From positions 24,968,938 through 25,032,937 of the forward strand of contig OY829646.1 of assembly GCA_963691815.1 (NCBI GenBank): a stretch of DNA of 64,000 nt, read 5' to 3'. The notes under the pieces are model-generated. The model was given only the letters and a program-made list of their open reading frames with translations. It had not been told where the DNA came from and did not search any database. A program made the translations under genes and the position numbers. The first letter of the stretch is position 1; each line of letters starts with the position of its first letter. Below are positions 1-10,402 of the stretch, in pieces. The stretch is from Echiichthys vipera. Lineage: Eukaryota > Chordata > Actinopteri > Perciformes > Trachinidae.

Positions 1-451
1 AAACAAATTACCAGCTGAGCACAGCATGTTGTGTGACAATGAGCCAGCGGAAGAAGATACCTGGTGTGTGAGCTAAAACAAGGCTAGACCATGGCATAAA
101 AGTCCCCCTCTCTGTTTTTCTCTCTATCTCATACACATACATAAAACACCCACATACTGTACATGTTGTAAGAAAGTGTTGTCATGGCACAACATAAATT
201 ACTTTCATTTCACAGGAGTTGTTTTATTTCTGATGGATTTGTTTACTTTTGTAAAAATGTGATACCCCCTCTGCAAATATGTGGATCTGGATGGCCTTAA
301 CACCTGTGTTGCTATTGATGTAAATCATCAAGGATTATTGATGTGTTCAAGTTTGAGCCTTGTTTTACTGACATAATTAAGACTTACATGTGTGTTCTGT
401 CAGCACATCTAACCCATTCTTATTTGTATCACTTTATTAATCTCTACCTAG
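1..451 (+). other. stk33: STK33 intron (left part)
   Basis: This is the intron upstream of the DFG exon. The next coding exon upstream should carry the HRD catalytic loop and end in phase 0; I do not find it here, so it lies left of base 1. AT-rich, with no recognised repeat. Confidence 0.7.
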
Positions 452-539
452 GTGACAGACTTTGGATTATCGGTGGAGACAGGTGGTGTAGGGATTGAGA
501 ACATAATGACGGAGGCCTGTGGGACCCTTATCTATATGG
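452..539 (+). CDS. stk33: STK33 exon: activation segment (DFG to IYM)
   Basis: The acceptor is the AG at 450-451 after a pyrimidine-rich run; the donor is GT at 540. The exon enters in phase 0 and leaves one base into the next codon. It encodes 29 residues with the DFG triplet at 458-466. Codon 26 (527-529) is CTT for Leu, where most kinases have Pro in the G-T-P-x-Y/F-M-A-P-E signature. Confidence 0.9.
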
Positions 540-3500
540 GTATGACACCTATATCTCATACAGCATGCTAGTAAGAGCCACAGATGACCACAGGGACATA
601 CCTTGAGAAGTTTGAATGAGCGGTGTAGTAGCATACTTTGCCATCTGCTTCAGTATTTCTTGGTTCTACCACTGGGGGGTGGCAAAGTTAGACATTTTTA
701 AAATTTCGTACAGTGATTTAAAGGTTCTAAGTGTAATTCTATTTTGGCATGTGGACTGTATCAAGTATATTTTATATCAATGCGTATTGTTATGAAAAGT
801 CACCCTGCAGAGTTTTTGAACTATAGTGGTGCTATGGAGCAATGTTTTTATGAGCAGGTCCCTGATTTGTCTGTACCGTGTGCTTTATTAGCAATCGCAT
901 ATACAAATGTGTAGTGCTTGCAGGCATTGCATTTCTGAGACCACAAAAAAATGTGCAAGAAGAAGCAGAGGAAAAGAAGCCTGTTAGGCAACATGGATAT
1001 AAACAATGCTGTTTAAAAAAAAAAAAGGGGTTGTGAATGTTTTATGGAAGTGCATTCAACTTGTTTGTTAGGCCTTAAGGATACACTTAATGTGTTGGGT
1101 GAGAAACACTGAATATGATTTTTATACTTGCTTTGCAACAGTTGTTGCATGACCTACACAATAACAATCGACCTGTAAAATATTTTCAATTTTTATTTTG
1201 TGAAACCTTGTTCTGGTTTGCAGTCCTCTTATGCTCTTCCATTTTTATTGGGGCATTGCTCCCTTTAATGGCTGTGTGTGCGATTTGCTCATTGAATCAT
1301 TGCCCAGAAGCACCACTGAAGGCCAAAAACTAGTTTTAACTAGTAGTTTTGGGTCCTGAAATTTTCATATCTCTGACTGAAGAAAAGTGATCCATTTGTG
1401 TCTACGTGTGAATTTCAGCCCCTGAAGTAATGAGCGGTTGTGGTTACAGCCAGTGGTGTGATGTGTGGAGCATAGGAGTTGTTATGTATATGCTGTAAGT
1501 AGACACACACACACACTATATTATACACATACAGTATTTATATACACACATACATACTGTGAATACATGTGTCTCAGATGTGTGTCCTTGTAGGCTGTGT
1601 GGGGAGCCTCCGTTTGTGTCCAAAACAAAGACAAACCTACTTAAGGAGATTATGAACAAAGAAGTCAAATTTACTCAACCCATCTGGGCCACAGTCAGTG
1701 ATGCAGGTGACACTTAGAATAAATAAATGTAAACCTGCAAAAAAGGAGAAATTGTTTGTGATATGGAGTGAAATGTGAATGGACTGAATTTATTCTTTCA
1801 TTGACAAGCAGTACAGGATGTTGCATACATGTTCAGACTGTTACTAACAAACTCACCGATTGGCTTGAGTCTGTCTCGACAGCAAAAAATCTACTGACTT
1901 GCCTTCTGAAGGCGGACCCCGCCTACCGCATGTCTGCTAATCAGCTACTAGAAAACCCCTGGATTACAGTAAGGCAATGTTTGTTCCAGCTGCATTCATA
2001 AACTTTACCAAAAGAGTCACACAAGGGTCTGTAATGGGGTGCTTTGTCCAACAGGGTGACACTAATGTGCCTGCTATGCCATCCAATGTGCTGGAGATGA
2101 TGCGCAACCACCTGGAACAGAAAGAAAGTAAGACGATGTAGTGAAGATTTAACTCAATTCAAAAAACTTAATCCCGGTCATGAGTAGATCATTTGAATAA
2201 ACAACATTGTGCAAGTGATAATATATGAAAGCGCATTCTGGTGTATGAAAATAATGGATAAAGTAGAGAGAAAATATTTCAGTTCAAATTAGTTTAAAAT
2301 GTATTTAAAATTGTAGTCAGTTTAACTCAGAATCAGAAATACTTCCCAGGGGGAAATTGTTTAATTTTCATGGTTGATTTCATTTCAGCAGTGAGAGTTA
2401 ACTGGTTACATAGCATGAAGTGTTTTGTATTGTTGCTATGATTACCTGCAGTTTACTCTGAGGTTTTTTAACCTGCTGAACTGCCACAATAATGTGTTAG
2501 AGGTGTCCTGATATATAATTTCCCTAGATACGACCAGCCATTCAGAAACAATTTCTCTCACCAGGAATGGCTGTGCAGTACCCAGTACCATGGGATATGT
2601 CAAAGGGCAAATTAGTAAAATCTACAGAGTAACTGATTGTAATAAATATGAGCCACTTGATTATCATGCATGGAGATTACTGAGGAACAGAGAGGAAGGA
2701 CACAGACAGAGAGCGAGGTGAAAGCCACATGAGGTTACCTGATGCTGATGTTATTTAAAATCATCCACAATAGGAGCACAGACTCTGGAGAACTTGTCCC
2801 TCACCTCCTCTGAGGGCACACTGGACCCATCCCCACTCCCCAGGGTAGTGTCAACAAAAACCGACAGCAACTGCAGGAGGCGTGCTGAGAGGAACAGCAC
2901 CTTCTGCACAGCCTCCACATCCACCAAGCCGGTATTGTATGTCTGTTTAGTATAGCTCTGCATTTTGACCTCACCTTCCATATGTGTTTTTTTTATTCAG
3001 GACTTTATATGGCTCCCAAATAATTTTAAAAATCTTTTTAAGTACCGTTATGTGTGCTTACTTACCTCATTATTGTAATGATCTTGTTTTTTATTTTATT
3101 TTAAAGTTTCTGAAGTTTTTGGCCATTATTCATAATCACTTTTCCATCACCAACTTGCAGAGCTCACCTGGGTAGGCAACATAACAGGCCCTGAATAAAC
3201 CATAATAACCATATAATCTACATCATCAGGAAAAAAATCTATGGTATTAACATTCTCCTATTAGATTTTGCAAAGGTACTTGGTGTCACTTCATGCTGTG
3301 TTCTTGTAAGTTACTGTGGTATGTATGGGGGTATGTAATAACTCTGGCTCTCATATTGTTCAAGAAACAGGTTAAAACAAAAAAAAACTACCACTCTATG
3401 GTCATGGAATCTAGGTATTGATCTCTCATCTCTCATCTTTCCCTGTGGGTTATCCTTGTATCCTGGAATAAAGACTAAAGAGAGTGGTGGCTGCCTCCAG

Positions 3501-4067
3501 CGGGACAAGCACAACAACAGCTCTGACACACTGGGACTGCTTCGACCCACCACAACACAGGTTTGTTGAACCTCCTGTGGCCTTTTCAATTCAACTTCAA
3601 TTTATTCTTTGCTTTATAGGTTTTAATGACATGTCTAGTGGGGCTTGACATATCCTGTAGTTTTAAATTTGTCTGGTTCTGATCTAAATAAAAAAATAAA
3701 AATATCTATAATTTTAGATTTTGGCTTTAAAACCCAAGCTTTCTTATTCAAGTGTTTTTATAGGCATACTTGCATACTGCCTTTCATATTCAGTTACCAC
3801 TAGATGGTGCCAAATTTACCTATTACAGAAGATGGCCATAAAGGTGTAGCGATGCAGCTCTTTTAAAATGGATGTGATAGTTAATTCTGTTATGTAAGAA
3901 GAATATGAATCTTATCCCTGCAGTCTCATGCCGGTGTGAAACCCTCCACACAGCTGAGTGCAAATCAGCGCAGGCCTCGGCACAAGGAGGTCAGTACAGC
4001 ACAGAAACCAGCCTCTGAGCTCAGAAATGCAGACAACCAGAGACCTTCTACCTCCAGGAGAAAGTAG
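452..4067 (+). CDS. stk33: STK33 serine/threonine kinase, 3' half (7 coding exons, partial)
   Basis: Spliced CDS: join(452-539, 1419-1494, 1594-1706, 1883-1968, 2055-2127, 3481-3560, 3924-4067), 660 nt, 219 residues plus TAG. Every intron is GT-AG and the phases close without a frameshift. The product starts at the activation segment (VTDFGLSVE, with the DFG that binds metal), then CGTLIYM-APEV across an intron (APE motif), then SQWCDVWSIGVVMYML (subdomain IX), LCGEPPF, and DPAYRMSANQLLENPWIT with the conserved Arg of subdomain XI. It continues into PSNVLEMMRNHLE and a basic, Ser/Thr/Gln-rich tail ending in SRRK. The order and wording match STK33, a CAMK-group kinase, as I remember it, especially the NVLEMM segment just after the kinase fold. 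The glycine loop, catalytic Lys and HRD motif must lie upstream of base 1. The tail, about 95 residues past the kinase fold, is shorter than the human one. Known biology: STK33 is mainly testis-expressed and needed for sperm formation. Identity is confident; exon 6 is the least certain exon. Confidence 0.9.
540..1418 (+). other. stk33: STK33 intron
   Basis: Non-coding. A 72-residue open frame at 1115-1333 is hydrophobic and has no recognisable motif, so I treat it as chance. A CA-rich stretch lies in the next intron (1500-1560). Confidence 0.75.
1419..1494 (+). CDS. stk33: STK33 exon: APE motif and subdomain IX
   Basis: The acceptor AG is at 1417-1418 (AATTTCAG) and the donor is GTAAGT at 1495. 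The first two bases complete the Ala of Ala-Pro-Glu. The exon then gives VMSGCGYSQWCDVWSIGVV and MYM. The Asp of CDVWS is the invariant subdomain IX residue that stabilises the catalytic loop. Confidence 0.9.
1594..1706 (+). CDS. stk33: STK33 exon: subdomain X
   Basis: The acceptor AG is at 1592-1593 and the donor GT at 1707. It reads LCGEPPFVSKTKTNLLKEI followed by a lysine-rich segment ending TVSDA. It is 113 nt and shifts phase by two bases in and one base out, consistent with both neighbours. Confidence 0.88.
1883..1968 (+). CDS. stk33: STK33 exon: subdomain XI, end of kinase fold
   Basis: The acceptor AG is at 1881-1882 (TGTCTCGACAG) and the donor is GTAAGG at 1969. It reads AKNLLTCLLKADPAYRMSA then NQLLENPWIT. 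DP-x-x-R-M is the usual end-of-kinase motif. The open frame extends upstream of 1883 only by chance and that part should not be translated. Confidence 0.9.
2055..2127 (+). CDS. stk33: STK33 exon: NVLEMM segment
   Basis: The acceptor AG is at 2053-2054 (TCCAACAG) and the donor is GTAAGA at 2128. It encodes GDTNVPAMPSNVLEMMRNHL plus EQKE. The NVLEMM hexapeptide directly after the kinase fold is what makes the STK33 call specific. Confidence 0.88.
2128..3480 (+). other. stk33: STK33 intron carrying a minus-strand ORF
   Basis: This is the largest intron in the visible part of the gene (1353 bp). Apart from the minus-strand ORF at 2751-2981 it is AT-rich with nothing recognised. Confidence 0.7.
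2751..2981 (-). CDS. unidentified 76-residue ORF inside an STK33 intron
   Basis: Minus-strand ORF of 76 codons ending in TAA. Its middle reads like a real helical protein segment (VEAVQKVLFLSARLLQLLSV), followed by an acidic, Ser/Gly-rich stretch and a PSEEVRDKFSRVCAPIVDDF ending. The local base composition is clearly less AT-rich than the surrounding intron. I see no signal peptide, transposase motif or kinase similarity. It could be a processed pseudogene fragment, an exon of an antisense gene (a GTAACC donor-like site follows the stop on the minus strand), or chance. Function unknown. Confidence 0.3.
   Translation of the reverse strand: MEGEVKMQSYTKQTYNTGLVDVEAVQKVLFLSARLLQLLSVFVDTTLGSGDGSSVPSEEVRDKFSRVCAPIVDDFK
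3481..3560 (+). CDS. stk33: STK33 exon: C-terminal tail (acceptor uncertain)
   Basis: The donor GTTTGT at 3561 follows ACACAG. The acceptor AAAG ending at 3480 keeps the frame and gives SGGCLQRDKHNNSSDTLGLL then RPTTTQ. The pyrimidine tract is some 20-30 bases upstream, so the acceptor is weak. An alternative AG at 3413-3414 (exon from 3415) also keeps the same frame and would add 22 residues. The tail is poorly conserved in the family, so homology does not decide between them. Confidence 0.68.
3924..4067 (+). CDS. stk33: STK33 terminal coding exon and stop
   Basis: The acceptor is TCCCTGCAG ending at 3923; the exon is in phase 0 and gives 47 residues and TAG at 4065-4067. The product is basic and low in complexity (SHAGVKPSTQLSANQRRPRH, then KEVSTAQKPASE and SRRK at the end), typical of a disordered kinase tail. 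Confidence 0.82.
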   Translation, partial: SHAGVKPSTQLSANQRRPRHKEVSTAQKPASELRNADNQRPSTSRRK

Positions 4068-4366
4068 CACTAGCCCCCGCAAACTTCAGGATATACAGTA
4101 ACTAAAAAAACGAGCCATGAGAAAGTGAGAGAGAACACAAGTGGGCGGGCAAAGTGAGAGAAACTAGGTGTTGGACTTAATTTGATAAACACTTTATTTA
4201 ATGTTATTCTGTTTATTTTTTGTAATTCTGTGATTTTAGCTGTGATGTGAATGAAACTGCTGCGAATGAATGGTGCAACCTTTATGGTGATAATGGTGTA
4301 TTTATGTAAGTACTCTGCCAGGGCTAAGTGGGGGTCGTCTTTTTTTTTTAATGAAAAAAAGTGTCT

Positions 4367-4372
4367 AATAAA
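4367..4372 (+). terminator. AATAAA polyadenylation signal, proximal
   Basis: Canonical AATAAA 300 bases after the STK33 stop codon, directly before the CAAT repeat. Position and strand fit a proximal poly(A) site. Confidence 0.45.
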
Positions 4373-4746
4373 ATCAATCAATCAATCAATCAATGACCAG
4401 ATACTAAGCAGTGCAGCAGTGACAAATAAATGGGCCTCATATCCGTGTGTGAAAATAGTACTGGGAAGTCCAAGAGCACTGCAGCTGAGGGTCGAGCCTT
4501 AGGAGTGCCTCGTGCCAAAGGAAGGGAAGTCTGAGGTGTTCCTATGCTTACTGTGGCACAGCCAACTGTTTGAGAACGCCACACAGCCCAATAACAGACT
4601 CACACTTTTTTGGTCAGGAATTACAGAGATTGAGTAAGTTTGTCAGATGTTACTGGTGGCATCTGATTGAAGGCTTTGATTATAAAGTGGCGACCTAGAG
4701 TAACAGAAAGCTAGCTTGGAGTTGAGCACAGCACAGCTCATTCCTT

Positions 4747-4752
4747 AATAAA
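4747..4752 (+). terminator. AATAAA polyadenylation signal, distal
   Basis: Second canonical AATAAA, 680 bases after the stop, with a T-rich stretch downstream (near 4797-4860) as expected for a cleavage site. It could define a longer 3' UTR form. Confidence 0.4.
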
Positions 4753-5012
4753 ACTGTTATTTAGTAATTTACCTACTACCGAGCAGCATATCTTGTCATT
4801 CTTTATGTCATCTTGTTATTTATGTACACTGTGAATGTATGGTTTTTCCATGTAGAAATGATTAAATCTCTTATGTGAATATTAAGTTATTATGTTGGGA
4901 AATAATAATTATCGTCTAGAGGTTAACAGGGATTTAATAATCTGGTCTAATATTTTCAACATCAACACAGACATATTTTTAAAAAGAAATTGAAAAATTT
5001 AGCATTTGTCAG

Positions 5013-5115
5013 AAATGTGAACATAACAAGTAGAAGCTGTCTGTACATCAGTAATAGTAGATAAAGGATATTTCAAATATGATTATATATATATGTGTGT
5101 TTATATATATATATA

Positions 5116-5164
<49 letters not shown>

Positions 5165-5383
5165 ATATATATATGTATACATATATATATATATATGCAT
5201 ATACATATATATATATATATATATACACATATATGTATATATCTTCTTTGGCATGACTGGCGTTTCCATTCATAACTCCGTTGCTGTGGTGTTCCAGGTA
5301 TATGTATGTACCTGGAACACCGAAATATCCTTTATCTACTATTACTGATTTACAGACAGCTTCTACTTGTTATGGTCACATTT
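5013..5383. mobile_element. foldback element with 62-bp inverted arms
   Basis: Left arm 5013-5074 and right arm 5322-5383 are reverse complements at 60 of 62 positions. The 247-bp interior is mostly an alternating TA/TATG microsatellite. Directly against the right arm lies a second perfect palindrome (13-bp arms 5288-5300 and 5309-5321). There is no ORF beyond the translated microsatellite and no clear target duplication, so the class cannot be named. A non-autonomous foldback/MITE-type element is the best reading. Confidence 0.75.
5083..5245. repeat. (TA)n/(TATG)n microsatellite
   Basis: Alternating TA runs interrupted by TGTGTG blocks and a few CATA units. Open frames translating to Tyr-Ile repeats here are artefacts of the repeat. 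Confidence 0.95.
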
Positions 5384-7110
5384 TGACTATATATATATAT
5401 TCGTATGTATATTTATATAATTTTTAAAAAAAATATAAAATGTGCCAAATATCATAACTGTAACTAACTGTTGCACAAAATTGTGCATATTGTATTTTCA
5501 ATAACATGACAAAATATTATTAATTGTTTTATAATAACATCCTGAATTGCAGAGAATACTTGTAATAAACAGTACATGACATTTTATTGGATATTGTTTC
5601 ACAACGCCAAAGTGAGCATTAGGGATTTTCTTTCTTCTATTCTGACCTCTCAATTCCAAAACACCCTATGACTGCACCCACTCAGTGTCAAAACAGACAA
5701 ACCGTCACACAGGCTGGTTACGCTCCATCTGAATGCAGAGGATTGGGACTGAGGGCAGCCACGGGTCTAATCTCATTTGGAGGCCATTGAAAGCAGTAGG
5801 AGCTACTTTGAGGGCACTGCCATTCAAGCACAGGTTTTTCCGCTGTAGAGAGAATAATCCCCAGCATAGATACAACATTAAAGTAGCCAAGCATAACACA
5901 CAGAGGCTGAATTTCAAATCCACCCATTTGCATCTTGAAGTGAATGAGTGCCAACAATGGGGCTCCGTGCTCATGCACAGGCTGTGTGCTTTAGTGCGTC
6001 TGTAAATGAAGCATTCATTTGTTTAAAGTGTTTTTAAAGGGAATTTCTAAATTGCAGGGAAGAGGTTATTAAAAGTGTGGACACAGGATGTGAACCTTTA
6101 TCATATTCAGTCCAGGTAGACATACTGATTTCAGGTGATGTTTCTTAGCATAGTGAGTAGATGTTCCAAACAGTTTTTCCACTGTCTTTCGTTGGATTAA
6201 TTTTAGTGTATTAGAATGAACAAATGACATGCGAATGATCCAAGCTGCTTGCCAAAAGACTGCAACATTACTGCAACATTATTGACATACTGTCTGCCTT
6301 TGGTTTACTGGTATAAACAGCAGATGGAGCTATAGTAAGTTGCTGAATTTATTTCCTGGAGTTCAATCGACAGGAAAGTGCTACCCCTGAAGCTTACTAC
6401 CTAGTTTTGTGCATGGAAATGTGTAATTAGAATTGATTGCTTGAGTTACTGCCCATTAAAGCTGTGATGTCCATGTAACGTGTAACTGATTAATATGTTG
6501 TATGGTTGTGTCTTCATAGTCCATTCAAAAAAAATAAATGGTGAAGATATGCTTCTTTTTGGGTGCTGTCTTATTCACAGAATGTGATTTTATTGGCTGA
6601 TAATTTATGAAATAAAAACCAAAACACAACAATGATTTGTCTTAGTTGAAGCTCTTTTCCCTTTAGACTACTACACTGGAGGTCTGTTGACAACCTCCTG
6701 TGTGGCTAATTTTTGTCAGAAGGGGAGATTAGATTTGAACATATGGTCCTCATTGTCATGTGCCAGACTTTTGATTAATTATAGTGAAACTTGAAGAAGA
6801 AAACCCCTCCAAACTGATTTGTGCAAGCAGACTATAGCCTAGAGCAAATTAAAGGAGTGCTTGCTCATGACTCAGAGTGGAACAAATTTAAAGAGACTGA
6901 AACACAAGAAAAAAATGTGGAAGGTTCGGATGGTGTTAAATAGTGTCAGTTTGTATTGTTGGAAGCCAACAGGAGCCTCCAGCTTTACTTTTACTCCTTT
7001 GGCCAAAACAACAGAGAAAAGAGGTGGGAGGGGAGGGGGGACAGAACGAGAGAGGCTGTATGGTGGATAGGTTAGGGGCGTGAATTTGGGACAAAGCATG
7101 GAGGCAAAGG
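5384..7110. other. intergenic, no gene found
   Basis: AT-rich sequence. A more even-composition block at 5690-6005 has overlapping open frames on both strands, which suggests an old repeat, but I cannot name one. No splice-bounded coding exon was found. Confidence 0.55.
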
Positions 7111-7119
7111 AAATTAGAA

Positions 7120-7580
7120 AATTCGTCGGGATGGAACAAGGGATGCGTCCTCCCCTCGAACCCTCCCCCCTTTTCCTCCAGCAGTGCTCCTGACAGATGG
7201 AAGTAAGGGTGGGTGGGTTGACGGGCTGGAGGGATTAAAACTGCAGTCCCATTTTGGAGCCTGAAGAGAGTGTCACTCCCGCAAAGGTGGGGAGCAGAGA
7301 GGCACTTGTGGCGAGCCGTGGGGTGTGTGAATTGGGTGCATACGGGCTAATGTCAAAAAAGGCAAGGATGCTTCCCCTCCGTCGGCTCCCCCTCTGCTCC
7401 ATCCGCCTTTAACCACTGAGGAGCGTGGAGGGGGCTGCTAGGAGAGGGAAGGTGGGGGTGCATCTCAATAACCTTAATAGAGCTCCCTTTAATTAATCAG
7501 CTCATCTGCAGAGACCCGATACCTGCAGCTGAACCTCCCGCTCCCCCTACACACACCCGCATGGTACTCCCCTCCATTCT
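7120..7580. promoter_or_regulatory. GC-rich block, possible promoter or enhancer
   Basis: A sharp rise in GC with C- and G-runs, followed by TTTAATTAATCAGCTCATCTG (within 7488-7511), which joins a homeodomain core to an E-box-like CATCTG. No start codon with a convincing reading frame follows on either strand. It may be a conserved regulatory element or the 5' end of a non-coding transcript; sequence alone does not separate these. Confidence 0.3.
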
Positions 7581-8750
7581 CACCCCAAACATCCTCACAC
7601 TGCTGCTGTGACATTGTGGTAATGAGGTAACACAGCTACAATGTCATGGAAATGTTGCGGAGACGTTATCTGTGGGAGCTCATCACACATGCTGATGTAC
7701 CTGATCCCCTTCAATGTTTACGTTGCATGGAGGCGCATGTGTGTCTGTGTGTTCAGGTATATTGCTGCAACCCCCCCCCCCCAAAAAAAAAAAACCCATC
7801 AACAATAAATACACCATGATGCCTCTATTTCCATAGAAGAAGAGCGAGGGGGGGACCCCGCCTCAAGTAAACATTTGAAACAGATGGCGGTTTCAAAGCA
7901 AGCCTCATCAATCTTTGTTTACACTGCCCCCTTTTTAAAACTACTCTTATTTGGGATATTTGCAATTATAATACATACTACAAGCTCATTTGAATATCAA
8001 ATTAATTACTGAACACACTGTAGTAAATACCTCTTTTATAAGTCCTTGTTAAAAGTGAAAAGTTCTTGACTACGGTTGGGTGGCGTGTTAATTTACAGTG
8101 ATATCTAATCCCAAGTTACTTCACATAAAAGGCATTACTATACATATTTTAATGGGAGGTGGTTGTTTTCCAAGCAATTTTCTGCTAGAGTACATTTTTA
8201 ATTTATTCATATTTAATTTATTGGTCTCTGCATACCCGCTCAGTAAAACTAATCAGCACCATGTATGGGCCTCTTAAAGCCACATCTCTCCTTGGCAGGC
8301 AGACAGGCAGCGTCTGCGTTAGGATAAGCTCTCCTCTCCTGTGCACAGAGCTGGGTGAAATGCCCTGCTTTCAGTCGAGAAGGAGGATACCACAGAGAAG
8401 GAGAGACTGTTCAGTTCTCGCAAATAACCTTTTAATCAGAGAGGGGGGAAAAGGGGTGGGAAATGAAAAATGTGCCCAGCCTTGAGTGATCCAAAATATT
8501 TCAATTTCTGTGGATAGCAACCATCATAACTGCTGTCAGGACGTTGTCCCCCTCTCTCTTTTTTGTTACTTTCTGTCCTTAAACTCCTCTGCCCTTGAAT
8601 TGGTTTTATAGAGCTTTGGCAGTCATTTAGCACAGTATGACTGGAGTTCTTATCACCTGACTCTGCTGTACACTCCAAATATCTATCGACCCACTGAAAC
8701 ACCTTGAGGAGGGATCTACACAACCTTACACATGGAAATGATTTCAATTA
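7581..8750. other. intergenic, no gene found
   Basis: Includes a poly-C/poly-A run at about 7770-7795 and AT-rich sequence. The open frames at 8261-8485 and 8436-8747 lack motifs and overlap on opposite strands. Confidence 0.55.
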
Positions 8751-8819
8751 ATTACCATTCCCTTTTGACAAGGCAGAAGGGAGGGAGGAAACAAAGGAGC
8801 CCAGACAACAGGAGCATTT

Positions 8820-9345
8820 CTCTGGTGTAATGTGCACCATGTGTAATGAGCAGCGGAAAGGTCATTTGACACATTTCTGCCAGAATGAATTCATTTATTT
8901 CAAGCACTTAATTTTGTAGTCACCTCATTGGTGCATAGCTTGGCAGTGCACTGAGAGCCGCATTATCACAAGTGGAGGCTTAGTTTCCTCCCCAACAGCT
9001 AGTGCTGACCACAGGTCTGTGGGAATGCCTGAAGAGCAGAGAGATAGTGAAATGGAGTGTGGGAGATCCAATCACCTCTTCTATCATAGGAAAATCACCT
9101 CCATCACCTTCAGCGTAATTGGAGCATTCATTACAGTTCAGTAAAAATGCAGGTTGCCATTAGATGGGCAATTTAAAAGTAGGCTTCGGGAGAATGAGAG
9201 ACTTGAGGGGTCAGGATACGGGGTCGCAGTCAAGTAAATAATGGGAATTGGTCCCATGAGGCTAGGAAAACCACAAAGCCTGTGGTCACGCACCAAAATA
9301 CAACTCGGCACAGGAGAGAAGCAGGAATTCAATCATCAGACAGAA
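8820..9345. promoter_or_regulatory. candidate conserved non-coding element
   Basis: Repeat-free, moderately AT-rich sequence with an NKX2-like AAGCACTTAA (8902-8911) and several GTAATTGG/CATTA cores. The call rests on texture and motif content only. Confidence 0.3.
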
Positions 9346-10129
9346 AATAAAATGCCCCCCGTGCCCTCTCAACATCGCAATAATTACAAATAGAAAGTCA
9401 GATGCAATTTAGTGTCTTACTGTGATGCATGTGTGATAACTTAAAATTATTCTCTTATTTTCACACTTACATTTAAGATTTAGAAATTAGAAATAAGTAC
9501 AGCTTTAAGTTTGTATATTAAACTGTATTTTGCAACCACCGAGATAATATGCCCACATACAGTATACTATATGTAGAACGTATATCAGATTGTGAAGTTG
9601 ATCATGAAATTCATAGATCGTCCTTAAAGGGGTGGTTTGAGAAGGGTCTAGTTGCAGAGCTCCAGGCTCGGATTCATGTCCTCTGTCGGACTCCTTGAGT
9701 TCCCAGCTTGGAGAAAGCAGTGACACCAGAAATTGTTTACATCGGGAGTATACAATAGCATGCCTCATACTTCATTAATGAAGTTTGAATTAATATTAAG
9801 GTTGTACTGTTTTCCCTGGGTTTTACTGGTGGAGAACGTGTGGCTGAGCTTATAATAAGTATACTTTACAGTGGCATTGATGTTGTACAACATAACATTA
9901 CATTACAACAACTTTTAACACTCAAAGTAATTTATATGATTATTTTGACCAAGTATAAGATAAATCACCACATAACACAGCTGTGTTGGTTGTTAGTCGA
10001 TAGCAACGGTAACGTTAGCAAGTAGCAAGGTAGCCCCTCAACCGTTATGAATGTTTTTTTCATTTTATGTCGCAACTTGAATAAAACTTTAATACATTAA
10101 CTCGTCCATAAAACGTTATTTCTAAAATT

Positions 10130-10402
10130 TTCATCTGCATTAAAGACTGCAACGTCGATGATCCCACGTGTGCTACTTCACGATAGGCGTCAAGTTTTTC
10201 CCATGGGTTTTGGCGCTGGAGACGGGTCCAAGCAATGTACTGCTGTGGATCGTAAACTTAAACTTGGCATTCTGAATGCAAGGTAAAGCAATGAAAATAT
10301 AACATATAACACTAAACTGATATCGATTTTTTTAGGTGGGTCTTTTTTACTATGGATAAGTACCTCATACAACCCCACTTCAAATCTGGACTATCCCTTT
10401 AA
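10130..10402 (-). mobile_element. fish DNA-transposon repeat end (TTAA-flanked)
   Basis: The right end reads CTATGGATAAGTACCTCATA, then CAACCCCACTTC, and finishes CTATCCCTTTAA. I recognise this as the end of an abundant fish repeat whose other strand begins TTAAAGGGATAGT. The interior AAGCAATGTACTGCTGTGGA also belongs to that family. A TTAA at 9624-9627 followed by AAGGGGTGGTTTGAG could be the diverged other end, making the element 9624-10402. The left limit is uncertain. TTAA flanks suggest a piggyBac- or Kolobok-like origin. Confidence 0.6.

Larger units (their letters stand above)
4068..4780 (+). other. stk33: STK33 3' UTR (inferred)
   Basis: Follows the TAG without another exon. It contains a short CAAT tetranucleotide run (about 4374-4395) and two polyadenylation signals. 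The extent is inferred from those signals, not from transcript data. Confidence 0.5.

Noticed and set aside
1..75. Possible 3' end of the preceding STK33 exon
   Set aside because: A frame is open to about base 70, but it does not resemble the catalytic-loop region and the donor-like site is not in the required phase 0.
1768..1882. Upstream extension of the subdomain XI frame
   Set aside because: Intronic: a clear acceptor at 1881-1882 gives the STK33 exon, and the extension has no kinase similarity.
5048..5348. Tyr-Ile-rich open frames on both strands
   Set aside because: They translate a TA/TATG microsatellite inside the foldback element.
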